Below are positions 47,853 through 60,559 of a stretch of DNA of 64,000 nt, in pieces. Position numbers and translations under genes: made by a program. Within the stretch, counting starts at the first letter, position 1, and every line of letters begins with the position of its first letter. The DNA lies in contig NC_063054.1 of the NCBI RefSeq assembly GCF_018812025.1, forward strand, positions 10,778,082 to 10,842,081, in the 5' to 3' direction. The stretch is from Megalobrama amblycephala. Lineage: Eukaryota > Chordata > Actinopteri > Cypriniformes > Xenocyprididae. The notes under the pieces are model-generated. The model searched no databases. It worked only from the letters and a program-made list of their open reading frames with translations, and had not been told where the DNA came from.

Positions 47853-48535
47853 GGGTGTAACAGTAGACAAACATGACGGTTTGGTACGTACCTCTTTATT
47901 GAAGTCATGGTTCAGTACGGGTTTAGTACAGCAGGGGGGAGAACTCATTAAATTGCTTTTTTTTTCTCTTATTGTTATATTAAACAGTGGCTTATTCAAC
48001 AAATTGTCTCTTTAAATAAATTCAATTATAATCAATATTTTCTTGAGGATAAAAAAATCTATCTCAGCTAATGTGGGAAATTATGCAGGGAGCCCTTTCT
48101 TGCATATTACTATAATATTAAAGGATATAAATTAACAACAGAGCCCAAACTATTCAATTCAGTTGCTATTTATTTTTAGATATAATAATCAACACTCTAG
48201 TGAAGTTACATGCTGTGGACACTAAATGACTTGCCTGAGGTAGATGTAATGCTACGTGAGATATTACTCTTAAGCTGTTTTATTGATGTATTTCTGTGGG
48301 TGAAACACTGGTTGAGAGATTACACAAAAAACATATCTATGCATAGATCGTCTGTTCTTCTTCTGTGCTTTTTCCTGTTGTGGCGGTTAGCAAACAGTGT
48401 TGCATTACCGTGTGCGCCCCCTTCTGGATTGGAGAGTTTGCTTGTGACTGACTGCATTTGTCGTCTGACTGCATGTACCGAACCTTGACTTCTGTACCGT
48501 GACCGTTCGGGATGAACACATGTACCATTACACCC
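47853..48535. mobile_element. hAT-like element in meprin copy 2 intron 10
   Basis: Starts agggtgtaacagtagac and ends gtaccattacaccc. The inner arms carry cggtttggtacgtacc and accgtgaccgttcggg. It is related to 1795-2200 and absent at the matching site of copy 1. No clear target duplication, no transposase. Confidence 0.65.
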
Positions 48536-49379
48536 AATTACAAACCAAGCAGCTTTCTGTTGGTCAGTGCCTCAAATTCATGTAACCAACTTGAACACAA
48601 GTCAAACATTTGTGGAGAACTTTTTCACCCCCACACAAAACTCCCAAATGTGTGGATCCATATTGGAATGAATAGATTTTCGGAGTCAAATTTAAAAAAG
48701 TCTACTGTTAATAGTGAGAGATGTGTGGATCAACATCTTTGATTCCTATTGGAATGAACACCTGCGAAATTTTGCTGAGCAATGGTACATGTGACCAGAC
48801 CTTTAAAGTTAAATAGTTATTTATTTGGCATTTTAAATATTTAGATTTATTACCACTGATCTTCTGAATGAGTCTCAGTTCTCCTTTGGGGTTTTCAGCG
48901 GTGTATTCGCGCACCCAGATGTTTAGCTGGTCATCAGCGCCCCCACTGCTGTAATGATAGAACTGCAGGCATTGGGAGCGTCTTTTGGGGTAAAAGAGGC
49001 GACTTTCCAGGTAAGCCTTGTCTCCTTGGGTACCTGTGGCTGTGCTGAAATGCATGAAGTACCCAACCCCTGTAAAAGTATAAACTTTATTAAATAATAG
49101 GTTACTAAGTCTTGTCACTTTCTCACATCTCTTTGAACCTTATAATGGAGATTAAAGATCATTTTACATGTCATTATATCATCCCTTGACAAGAAAAGGC
49201 TAGGGAAGGTCAAAGAATGATATTTCCTTATAGTGTCAGTAAAATATGTTTATCATGAAGACCAAAGTGCCACCATAATATCATAAAAGAGTTATCAATT
49301 CAGGATTGTGGACTATGAATTATTAAACTTTTTCCACAGTGGTGGTATACCAGTGAACAGACAACATTTAATAAACAAA

Positions 49380-50220
49380 TATGTTTTCCACATAAGTTTT
49401 GGAAGATCATTTTTAGTCCATCTCTGCAAGACGGACATTTCAGGATAAGAGATGGACTAAAAGTGAACTCCCACACCTTACTGCCAGATTCTGGAAGATA
49501 AATTCTTCAAACAGTGGTGCAAGAGGATGTGGTGCTGGTCCTTCAGGAGAAACTCTCAAGCTGTCTGTCTATAAGGCCTATAAAAACCCAGTCTTAATGT
49601 ATTTTATAACACTTCAGCTTGTGATTCTTATTAAGAGCGGGTCATTTTTTAGGATTCTTTAGCTAACCTAAGTCTCTGAGATCCTGACACCTTGCACTTC
49701 TGGAGACTCCAGGTAGGTTGCAGTTCTGGAAAATGGTGGCGCTGGAGACTAAAGGGTTCCTGATGGTTTCACACTTAATTCTTCACCTTAATTCTTCATT
49801 ATTTTGCAGTTAACATGTGTCTTTTCTTTTCCACCTGTTTTTGTATGACCCCGCTGACCCAATGAGCATTTTGCTTTCCATTGGTCATGCTTTAACTTTG
49901 CAATTTCTAGTATTGCATTCGTATTGCGTCCTTCTCATGAGCATTTAATCATTTTTGACTTTTCAGTCTGAGTTAAATCTCTTTTTTGGCTCATTTTGCC
50001 AGTTAAATAAAACCTGCCTAATAATTCTGCACACCTGAATATAAGGCATTTTTCATTTCCAGCCTTCATGAACAATTATATATCACTTATAAATGATTAA
50101 AAACAATATTAATAGTAGTTATTAAGATTGATGTGGATTGGAATTGGTCAAATGTGCTTGGAAAAAAAATATGATCAGAAAATCAACTTGCCTAATAATT
50201 CTGCACACAGTGTATATATA
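49380..50220. repeat. Repeat-like segment in meprin copy 2 intron 9
   Basis: Not found in copy 1 intron 9. The phrase ctgcctaataattctgcaca occurs at about 50016 and again at about 50188, the second time just before a TATA microsatellite, suggesting the end of an interspersed element. Superfamily unknown. Confidence 0.4.
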
Positions 50221-51839
50221 TATATATATAAAACTTACAATAATGTACATTCTTAACTGTGTGCTAAATTACCTTGGCAAAAAGATGCAAATAATAGTGA
50301 CTGACAACGGACATTTTTTTCTTTTACAGTTGAAGTAAATTTAGCAAAAATATTTTATCATTTTGCAAACATTATGGGAACGCAACTTTTGAATGTTCTT
50401 TGAAACAAGTAGTAATATTTAACATTTTGAGAACATTATTAAACACTAGATAACTTTCAACTAGCATTCTATTAACTTTACTCGAAGAACAGTACGCACA
50501 AAGAGAAGTATGTCCATTTCTATAAAATTCATAAAACAGTAGTAGGCCTAACTGGATGACCTACTACTTCTGGCGCATGTGATTAACACTTTACTATCCC
50601 ATGAGTCCACAGGAGAGGGTTTGTGAATGGCAGTGAAGCGACGTAACTGATGACAAAGTAAATTTCAAACAAAATGTAGTACCTAGACATTATGCGAATT
50701 TGGACGCAGCTAATCAGATGATATTTGAGGTTACCTTATGGGGATTTTGGACCAATGAGATTTCACAATGGGCGGGGCTACCCGGTACGATGGCACATAA
50801 ATGGAAACCTAAGTTCTGTTAGCTCACTTGCAAGAAGTTTCATTGCCAGTTATGTAGCTCCAAAAAATTCATTGGGTTGAATCCTGCTTTTGTGTTTATG
50901 GGTGTTCATATACCTTGACATTGACCCAGAGTGGTGTAGTCTGTCGTCGGACCGGCTTCTACAGTTTGTACACGAGACCACTTGGCATTTCCACCATCTC
51001 CCTGGATCATACCACAGATATTTGGTTCCTCAAAGTGGCAAGAGTCCAGAAAAGTTGAGGTTTTAGCTGGAAGAATTTTGAAAGATAATTTAGAGATGAG
51101 TGAGAGAAGCCAAGTTTTGAGCATAAAATGAGCAAGCAGTCTTTATCTTATCATTCAGACTAATTTCAATAAATGTATTAAAAATGAATGGAGGATTATT
51201 TAGCCAGTCAAGGTCTCCCACATAAAGTGTGTTATAAAGTGTAATCATAAACTTACTACAATTGTATAGCCTGTTTAGCTTGAGCAGGTCACTGTCACTA
51301 AACTCCATGCGTTGACCAATCACATCCAAGAATTCTGGTATCTTGGTAACGATGGTTGGCTCTTGGTCTTTGTTGAAGGAAGTCTTACTGTAGTGCATGA
51401 CCGAACCGTAATCATAAGGCACACCGAGAGAGCTTGAAACCGTTTCATCATATGAATTGAAGTTGTGCTCTTTACCTATGTGAGAATCAAACCATGTTTG
51501 GCAAGACAGAATGATATCACTAAAAAGAGATTTATTATTTGATGGCATGAATTGATACATATGTTTATCAATTCATTTATTACCCTGTTCAATCTGGTCC
51601 CACACTATGGTGACGTAGTCGTCTCTGTCAGATCTGGACTGCTCGTGCCAGAAACCCAACGCATGCAGAAACTCATGCTCCACTGTTCCTAAACGGTCAC
51701 AGTTTGAACCAATTGACAACTCCTGTTTCCCCATCTGTCGGTTCCCCACCTTTGAGTAACATCTGGAACAGAGAAAAATCCTTTCATGCTGCTGCAAAAA
51801 TAATGTTGCAAAAAGTCTTTCATACTGTTGCAGCTTCTA

Positions 51840-52205
51840 CATGCGTCACGTTCCCGTTCATTCCCGGACTATATTTCCCACAAAAACTCCCTGGCAATCA
51901 CCTGCACTCACTTCACCAATCGGTAATCACCACACCCAGCTGCAGCATATTATCTGGACTATTTAAACCATTCACACACTCACATACTTTGCGATTTCTT
52001 GTTAACTTTGGTTACATTACTGAGCGTTCTTGATTCTAGTTTGTTTGCCTGTTTCTGATCCTGTCTGTTCCCCGTATACGATACTCTGCTGCCTGCCCTT
52101 TGGACCTTTTGCTCTGTTTTGGATTTACGTTTGTTATCTGCCAGCCCTGACCCTTTGCCTGTTCCTCGACTATTACCATGAGTCCCGCGTCGTTACAACA
52201 TGCCT
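51840..52205. mobile_element. LTR-like fragment in meprin copy 2 intron 6
   Basis: Contains cattcccggactatatttcc, aatcacctgcactcacttca, tctggactatttaaaccatt and gtttgtttgcctgtttctga, a run of phrases I associate with fish gypsy-type LTRs. No pol sequence follows and copy 1 lacks it, so it may be a solo or partial LTR. The assignment is from memory. Confidence 0.45.
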
Positions 52206-52809
52206 GAAAAGTTCTAAAATGCTATTACTGGTCTAAAATATAGAGCACAATATGTTCCATCCAACATATGTGAATATAATTTTGATTGAGTGTAATGTGT
52301 GAAGTTTCCTCACCCGCTGCCTTTAAATACAAAAATGTAGTTTGGCTCTCCAGTCCAGGGTTTGAAGTCAATACAGGTCTTGAGTCTGTATTGCTCAAAT
52401 GCTTTCAGTATCACACCTTTGGCATTGATTTCTGTTGAAAATTACATGAGAATGAGAGAACGAGCATGTAAAGAGAGAAAGGCAGGGAGGGAGAGATTTT
52501 AAAAGATTTAGTCAGAATGAGAATGTCAGATAAAGATCAAAGTATTTATTCAGCGGAACTGAATCAGTTATTATAGATTCACCTACCGAGGCTGCTGTCG
52601 AGGAAGTACGGCACAGTGGTAGGCCAGAGATATTGTTCACCCAGAATACTGTTTCTGCCTTCTCCCTGTTAAACACAAACCAAACATGGATAAATCTTAA
52701 TTTACACATCCCTGTTATTTCATGTGCAAGTAACTTGTTTTTAGCCTTTATTTTATTTTACATAACTATATTTACACGTCCTAAATTTTAGTTAAAAACC
52801 TCATAGAAA

Positions 52810-52813
<4 letters not shown>

Positions 52814-52848
<35 letters not shown>
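52814..52848. repeat. (AAT)n microsatellite
   Basis: About 35 bp of taa/aat repeat immediately before the nested element at 52862. Confidence 0.9.
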
Positions 52849-52985
52849 TGCTATTATTATTATTAAAGCTGCAAGCAGCCATTAAGGGACCAAGCACAAA
52901 GAAGCAAGCAAGAAGTGAAATCATCAGTAAAATACAGCATTTTATTTCATATACTTTATTGTAGTTAGTGGCAATCTAATTATTA

Positions 52986-54522
52986 GTGGCAATATAATTA
53001 GAATATCGTGAAAAAGTTCATTTTTTTATTATAAATTATTTTTAAAAATGAAACTTTCATATATTCTAGATTCCCTACATGTAAAGTAAAACATTTCAAA
53101 AGTTTTTTTTTTTTTTTTTTTTTTTTTAATTTTGATGATTAGAGCGTACAGCTCATGAAAGTCCAAAATCCAGTATCTCAAAATATTAGAATATTTACAT
53201 TTGAGTTTCATTAAATGACCATCCCTACAGTATAAATTTCGGGTATCTCTTGTTCTTTGAAACCACACTAATGGGGAAGACTGCTGACTTAGCAATGGTC
53301 CAGGAGACAATCATTGACACCCTCCACAAAGAGAGTAAGTCACAGATGGTCATTACTGAATGTGGTGGCTGTTTACAGAGTGATGTATCAAAGCATATTA
53401 AATGCAAAGTTGACTAGAAGGAAGAAATTAGGTAGGCAAAGGTGCACAAGCAACAGGGATGACCACAAGCTTGAGAATACTGTCAAGTAAAGCCGATTCA
53501 GACACTTGGGAGAGCTTCACAATGAGTAGAATGAAGCCGGAGTCAGCGCATCAAGAGCCACCACACTCAGACATCTTCAGGAAAAGGACTACCAAGCCAC
53601 TTCTGAAACAGAAACAACGTCAGAAGCATCTTATCTGGGCTAAGGAGAAAAAGAACTGGGCAGTGAACAGTGGTCGAAAGTCCTCTTTTCAGATAAAAGT
53701 AAATTTAGCATTTCATGTTGAAATCATGGTCCCAGAGTCTGAAGGAAGACTGGAGAGGCACAGAATCCAAGCTGCTTGAAGTCTAGTGGGAAGTTTCTGA
53801 AGTTAGTAATGATTTGGGGGGCCGTGACGTCTGCTGGTGTTGGTCCATTGTGTTTTATCAAGTGCAAAGTCAATGCAGCCATCTTCCAGGAGATTTTGGA
53901 GCACTTTATGCTTCCATCTGCTGACAAGCTTTATGGAGATACTGATTTCCTTTTCCAGCAGGACTTTAGCACCTGCCCACAGTGCAAAAACCACTTCCAA
54001 GTGGTTTGCTGACCATGATATTACTGTGCTTTATTGGCCAGCCAACATGCCTGACCCCTGAATCTATGGGATATTTTCAAGAGAAAGATGAGAAACAGTC
54101 GATCCAACAATATACAGATGATCTGAAGGCTCAGTAGTGCCTCAGCAGTGCCACAGGCTGATCACTTCCATGCCACACTTCACTGATGCTGTCATTTGTG
54201 GTAGAGCAAGTCATTTGCTGTAATATGTGCTGCAGACCAAGTATTGAGTGTACAAATGAACATGCTTTAAAGAACTTGAACTTTTCTGTTTTGAAAATCC
54301 ATTTTTTGATTGATCTTAGGAAATATTCTAATATTTTGAGATACTAGATTTTGGATTTTCATGAGCTGTACGCTCTAATCATCAGAATTTAAAAAAAAAC
54401 GTTTGAAATGTTTTACTTTACATGTAGGGAATCTAGAATATATGAAAGTTTCATTTTTAAAAATAATTTACAATAAAAAAATGAACTTTTTCACAATATT
54501 CTAATTATATGACCAGCACCTG
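52986..54522 (+). mobile_element. Tc1/mariner element with decayed transposase
   Basis: The inverted ends share attctagattccctacatg and its reverse. The right terminus ends gaccagcacctg with TA after it; the outermost left bases are lost. Between 53270 and 54190 a Tc1-type transposase is still legible in pieces: an N-terminal ENYGE-like start around 53280, FQEILEHFMLPSADKLYGD at about 53884, then DFLFQQD and the AKTTSKWFADHDITVLYWPA block with frame changes. Many stops; clearly inactive. Confidence 0.85.
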
Positions 54523-54580
54523 TATATGTATGAGTATATAATAAATGACCCATGCACGACTTTGATTGCATTTTTTTTTT

Positions 54581-54745
54581 CCTGTAGCTCAGTGGTTAGA
54601 GCATGGCACTAGCAATGCCAAGGTCATGGGTTCAATCCCAGGGATTGCACATACTAAAAATACAAATTAATAGTATAATGCAATGCAAGTCGCTTTGGAT
54701 AAAAGCATCAGCCAAATGCATAAATGTAAATGTAAATGTAAATGT
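54581..54745 (+). mobile_element. tRNA-derived SINE
   Basis: A box tagctcagtgg at 54585 and B box ggttcaatccc at 54629-54639 give a tRNA-like head. The tail has gcaagtcgctttggataaaa, gccaaatgcataaatg and an aaatgt repeat, typical of cyprinid SINEs with a LINE-derived 3' end. Confidence 0.82.
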
Positions 54746-56654
54746 CTCTTACTATCAAAATTTTGGCATTTGGCACCTATGTTTCCAAATTTCCTACAGT
54801 GGTTTCGTCTCGATCAGACTAACAGTTTAGAAGATATTCACGAACGTTGTTTTAAAGCTAAGTGGCACTGTCTCAAAACTTCTCAGGCTCCTTCAGGGCA
54901 TCGTGCTGATGACCCATACTGAGTTTCAAAATGATACGCTAAAGCATTCAAAAAAAATTTGAGCATTTTGCTACAAAATGCAAAAAGGCTGATGCCCAAA
55001 ATGGCTGATATGGTAAAATTGGATATCATTCAAGTCAACATGCTGCCCTGAATCTAACAAGACCAAACCTTTTGGAAGTTATAAGCAAAAATATAAATTT
55101 TGCTATCTCCGGACCAATAGGTGGCGCTGTGCTGAAATGCAGCATGTAGCCTCAGGTCATGCTTGTGATGACATGTACCAAGTTTGGTCAGAATATGCTA
55201 AAGCATTGCAGAGATATAGCCTCATGTCCAATTTGGCATGCTTGAATTTGTTTGCGCATTATTCGAGAATGGTTCAGCATAGTCTGAAGATGATCTGTTT
55301 TTCATGAAAATTGGAGCAACCGTCTAGGAGGAGTAGGTTTTTTGGCAGGAATCAGAGGGAAAAAGAATTTTGCTTCTTACCCTTATGGTTCAAAAGTTAT
55401 TAGCATAAACATGAGTGAAAATTTGGACAAGTGGTGGCGCTAGAGAGTTTGATGTAGAAACACCAAATGTGCTGTAGATAATGTTGGGACTGTCCTCTAT
55501 TAGTGTGCCAAATTTCATAACTTTCCCACAAGCGGTTTTGTGGGCGGCATTAGACTCCCAGAGTGGAAGAATAATAATAAGAAGAACGTCAACAGATACA
55601 ATAGGTGCCATCGCACCTTCAGTGCTTGACCCCTAATAATAAAAACATCTTTAATATTTAGTTTGACATCCTGATGTTTATGTTACAGTTTCTGGTTAAG
55701 CATCTCCTAAAACTTTATAAAAGTCCTATTTTGTAGCCTGTGAGAATGTGTTTTATCAAACACTGACCTTCTCTATCAGAATGTCTCCTTCCACCAGGTT
55801 AAGTCCTGCCTCTGTTGAACAACACAGCAGTTACTGCAGAAGTGGTTTCGAAATAATGCTACAGATTAAAGACACATATTAATGTTTCCACAAACCTTCA
55901 TTTATTTCAAATATATCCAGGTCTTTTCCATTATCTACATCAATCTCCGTTTCACCTATGAAAAAAGTCAAAATCCAGAGCATACAATATAAAATCCTTT
56001 AAAATTAAATGTTATTTTGAGAGAATGTGATTATTATGACTCACCTGACAGTGAAGATGTTGGCTTTGAAAGAAAACATTTGAGGAAAAAGTGTCAAAGT
56101 GCACATTTACATCAGTAAATTATTACAGTGCAAGCCTTGATCTTGTATAACCTACTATTATGAAACCAGTCCTGAACAGGATCGATACATTTGAATACAA
56201 CTAAACTAGCTGTGCTCTAAAATATGATTATTTGCTTTTTCTTAGCATGCATTATTCAACATATGATCACAAGATTGTGGTTTTCTATGACATCTACACC
56301 ACAAAGTACTGGATTCTGGACTCACCAAACACAGAGCCGTGGCACATACGGACAGAATGAGAAATGTATGAAGAGAAGCCATGAGATCTCTTTACTCTGA
56401 GCTCTTCTAAACATCAGTGAGTTGTGTTCATAGAGCAAATATTTATAGCGCAAAAAGAGCTTGGTCTGCAATGATAAGAGCCTGCAGCTGATAGGATATG
56501 ATTTCGATAAAAGTAATTATTGATAATGACATGGCTAAAGGTTTATAGCTTAATTGCAAACTATCTTATAAACACTTTCTTAAAGTCCCGCTGTGCTGAA
56601 AATCAAGTTTAATGTTGTTTGTATGTCTATGTGGTGTTTTAATCTGCTTTAACT

Positions 56655-57807
56655 CAGGGGCGTCAAACTCATTTTAGGTTGAAGGCCGGATGGGAAAAAA
56701 TGTAACCATGTGCGGGCAGTTGCATTAATATTAACCATACAAACTACACATTAATTTGCAAGAAAAAAAAATTAACATTAATCTTTGATGTTAATTTCAA
56801 CATTTACTAATACATTAAAATCTTGTTAACATTAGTTAATGCACTGTGAACTAACATGAACAAACAATGAACAACTGTATTTTCATTAACTAGCATTAAC
56901 AAAGATTAGTAAATACAGTAACAAATCTATTGCTCATGGTTAGTTCATGTTAGTTAATACATTAACTAATGCTGATTCAATGTTTATTATTATGATTATG
57001 ATTTATTATTATGATGATGCACCAATTTTTATTCTATTAATTAATTATTTATGGCAAATTTGATACTGATTGCCTTTTTTTTTTTTCTTTAAGCAAATGT
57101 ATTTGTTATTTGATTTATAACAGGCCAAACTGTATGTGTAGCCATTTAGTATACAGGCATCACTGAATTTTGAGCATGAGCAGTTGTTTTTGATTTAAAT
57201 TAGATTGTATAATTTCAAGATTTACAGAAAAAAACAGCATGGTCTGACTTTATAGCTTAGTGAAATTAGGCTACATAAAACGCACAAAACAGAAATGCAA
57301 AATGAAAATGCAAATTCACTCTCTGACAGTAGGTGGCGCTTGTGGAACAGCAGCGATATAGCGTTTCCTTGGTTACCGCTGTACACAAAGCAGCGCTGCG
57401 CTTATAAAATAGGCTACTTAAACAGAGATCGAAACTTTCTGAAGACAGTTCCCTTTTAATTTACATTCATATAAAAACCCAATTCAAGATTTATATTTTT
57501 CTTCCTATATTACACAAACAGTTAGCTTGGCCTGGTACAGTATTTGCTCTGCTGCCTCATCTGTGTTCAGCATGTGGCCGTGTTTACGTCATGTTTACAG
57601 ACTTTGTAATATTTCCACACAAATGACAGTTTGGGAAATGATTGCAAAGCAGTTTGTTTGCAAGTCCAGAATAGATATTGGCCAAAATAAAACCGTTCGG
57701 ATTTATAGCCGGATGGTGGACCATGCATAACTGTTTTTCTTGTTTGTTTTTTTTTTTTTTTTTTTTTTAATTATTGTTCAAATCATCCCGTATGTTTGAC
57801 ACCCCTG
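56655..57807. mobile_element. hAT-type non-autonomous element
   Basis: Starts caggggcgtcaaactcat and ends atgtttgacacccctg (inverted ends), flanked by the 8-bp near-duplicates ctttaact and ttttaagt. The body is AT-rich with no transposase frame. It interrupts an older repeat whose halves lie either side (56580-56654 and 57808-58000). Confidence 0.8.
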
Positions 57808-58240
57808 TTTTAAGTCAAACCATGTGCAAATTCATGAGTCAACACCATTGCTGAGTATTTTCTCTTTCAAACTGCAGTGATCTAGAGTTTTAAAAATGAG
57901 GTTTAAAATCACTGGTGTTTCTGACGTCACAAACAACCTTGTAACCAATCATGTCAATGTATGGGCGGGCTTTAGCATATCATTAACTCTGACCGCTCTG
58001 AAGCAGGAGAGTTGGTTATCTCGGCGTATTTTTCTGTTGATATGAAAAATCGTGTAGATTTAGCAATATAACGGGTGTATGATGTATATAACGATGTTAT
58101 GATGAACTTTCTCCACTGACGTTCTGAGTTGTTAAAGCGTTTCTACGGATAATGATCGTTATAAGACAGCTGTCTGACTCTGAGATGACAAACGGAATGT
58201 AAAACATTAGCAACACATTATTAGTTGTTTGATAATGTAG

Positions 58241-58982
58241 TTAAAGGTGCCATAGAATGGAAAATTGAATTTACCTCGGCATAGTTGAATAACAAGAGTT
58301 CAGTACATGGAAATGACATACAGTGAGTCTCAAACACCATTGTTTCCTCCTTCTTATATAAATCTCATTAGTTTAAAAGACCTCAGAAGAACAGGCGAAT
58401 CTCAACATAACACCGACTGTTACGTAACAGTCGGGATCATTAATATGTACGCCCCCAATATTTGCATATGCCAGCTCATGTTCAAGGCATTACACAAGGC
58501 AGTATTAACATCTGGATCTGTGCACAGCTGAATCATCAGACTAGGTAAGCAAGCGAAGACAATAGCGAAAAATGGCAGATGGAGCAATAATAACTGACAT
58601 GATCCATGATATCTTGATATTTTTAGTGATATTTGTAAATTGTCTTTCTAAATGTTTTGTTAGCATGTTGCTAATGTACTGTTAAATGTGGTTAAAGTTA
58701 CCATCGTTTCTTACTGTATTCACGGAGACCAGACTGTCGTTATTTTCATTTTTAAACACTTGCAGTCTAATGCATAAACACAACTTCATTCTTTATAAAT
58801 CTCTCCAACAGTGTGTAATGTTAGCTTTAGCCACAGAGCATAGCCTCAAACTCATTCAGAATCAAATGTAAACATCCAAATAAATTCTGTACTTACATGA
58901 TCCCTGAAACTTCACAGACACATTCAGGGGGCACCTAGACTTATGTTACATCTTGTAAAAAAACGTTCTAGGGCACCTTTAA
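58241..58982. mobile_element. TTAA-flanked DNA element
   Basis: TTAA at 58241-58244 and 58979-58982, with inverted ends aggtgccatagaa and the inverse of ttctagggcacct. An internal short palindrome, cgactgttacgtaacagtcg, is at about 58413. No transposase. Confidence 0.8.
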
Positions 58983-59840
58983 GCAAAAGGCTAATCATAT
59001 TAATTAGCGTTTACCTCAGTAAGTTGCCGAGTGGATCTCTGAGCTCATGCGAGTGGGTGGAGGCGGGGCTAATTAACATATTCATAGAACCCCGTATATT
59101 AAATGAAGCAAGGAGTTACTTTCAAGCTATTTTAAAGCATATGAAGAAAAAAATCACAGGAAAAATGTTTAAATATGCCATTTTGGTGATCAAAGTTGAA
59201 TTCATGGGATAAAATGATTGACTACAGGGGGACTTTAAGTCTGCAAGTGATAAAAAATGCTCCTTTTCACAGTAGAATGTTGTTTCAGTAGAATCTTTTA
59301 TTACACAAATTATACATTTTTTTTTCACATTGGGATGCAGACCTTGAAGTCATTCAAATGATTCATTCAAACATTATCCCACAGGTATAATACATCCTAA
59401 ATCCCACATAAAATGTATAAGATATCTTATATCTTAAAAAGAAAGTGCAAGAGCAGCTAAATTGTGCAAAATGTTTTCAGCAAATAACTCTTTACAGGCA
59501 TGATGAAGTATCAGAGAGAATGAAAATGTGAAAATAGTACAACTTCAATTTATATGATGAAATGGTGTCATATGAAAATACAACACCACTTAAATCATAA
59601 TCAACAATTTTCTGTTCCTTTAATAGCAGTTCAATCAAAATGTATCAATCAAAAAATGTTAAAATGTTTTAGTTCATATTGGTAAAATTGTTCAATATCA
59701 CATCTTCAGTATACCTTATCTTTCACTGGTGTCTCAGCTGTTGTTCACGATTATGCCATAATCTTGTTTACAAGCTTTTTTTTAGATGCTGTGCAGAAAA
59801 AACCCTGAGAACTGTGTAGTCATATTTCTGAAAATGAGCT

Positions 59841-60522
59841 TTAAATGTTTTGCCTATATGATGCTAGAATTGCACACTGGAGGTTCATCTCATCAGATTG
59901 GTGCAGGTTCTGTGGATCAGAGAAATAAAGGATTACAGTTAAACATTGACAGTGTGTGTGAATATATATTCTTTGATTTGTATACGTGTTTATGACTTAC
60001 AGTTATGTCGTCCATGTAGTAGCAGTGGCGCAGGTTGAGGTGGCCAATGAAGTCGCGGCTGTAGTACTGCGGATCACCGTGGGGGTGCCGCCACACACAC
60101 TGGACACACCTAGGGGGCGCCAGAGGACACACAGAAATCTTGAGTGTGTTGCAGTCAGCACTGCCGAGTCATTTAAAACTGAAGTGTGTAGTTTTAAAAT
60201 GGTAAAATACTTTCTCAAATTAAAATGCAGAGATAAATATAACTGAAAGGAACTAGTTAATCTTTTAAATGGATATTGGATATTAGAATCACTCATGAAT
60301 CCTGACTGACCACACGTCTGAAGTCATTGGCATGATGGTCATTGCAGTGATCGCGTAGATCAAGTTCATCCAGTCCATCATCCTGGCAGTATGGGCACGC
60401 AAATGTCCTTATGGTTAAACTGGGGAGAAAAAAAAAGTAAAAGAATATTTTTTAGGATAATGCTTCAAGGCTGCTAAAAATAAAGGTTCCATTTTTTCAC
60501 ATATTGCACCTTTAATGTAACT

Positions 60523-60559
<37 letters not shown>

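Larger units (their letters stand above)
52862..55634. mobile_element. AGCTGCAAGCAGC-type element with two nested insertions, meprin copy 2 intron 4
   Basis: The outer ends are ttaaagctgcaagcagccat and ttcagtgcttgacccctaa. Inside lie a Tc1 element (about 52986-54522) and a tRNA-derived SINE (54581-54745). The remaining body (54750-55630) repeats phrases like ggtggcgctgtgctgaaatg and matches the style of 35357-36150. No matching element in copy 1 intron 4. Confidence 0.7.
45418..56382 (-). pseudogene. mep1a-like: Meprin-like astacin metalloprotease, copy 2, frameshifted in last two exons
   Basis: Exons 5' to 3': 56326-56382, 56045-56063, 55896-55955, 55768-55811, 52587-52665, 52314-52431, 51584-51762, 51257-51475, 50914-51066, 48854-49069, 47296-47763, 45700-45890, and exon 13 from 45602. 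Exons 1-11 have exactly the lengths of copy 1 and are open: signal peptide MASLHTFLILSVCATALCL, zinc motif [19 protein letters not shown], Met-turn SVMHY, full MAM and most of MATH, including SPDGYSFQIG where copy 1 has a stop. Exon 12 is 191 nt instead of 186, with several small insertions, and exon 13 carries several more, so the frame is lost before the TM helix. These could be real decay or uncorrected sequence errors. Zebrafish is known to have tandem mep1a duplicates; equivalence is inferred. Confidence 0.85.

Noticed and set aside
48210..48488. 92-codon plus-strand frame
   Set aside because: Lies within a hAT-like element in a meprin intron and shows no known domain.
54585..54660. A tRNA gene (A and B boxes present)
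   Set aside because: It does not fold as a full tRNA and is followed by a SINE tail (gtcgctttggataaaa, then aaatgt repeats).
60001..60109. Acceptor at cccctag for exon 7 of the RING gene
   Set aside because: It puts the finger block out of frame and meets a stop; the upstream acceptor before 60138 keeps phase and gives the Cys/His spacing of the family.
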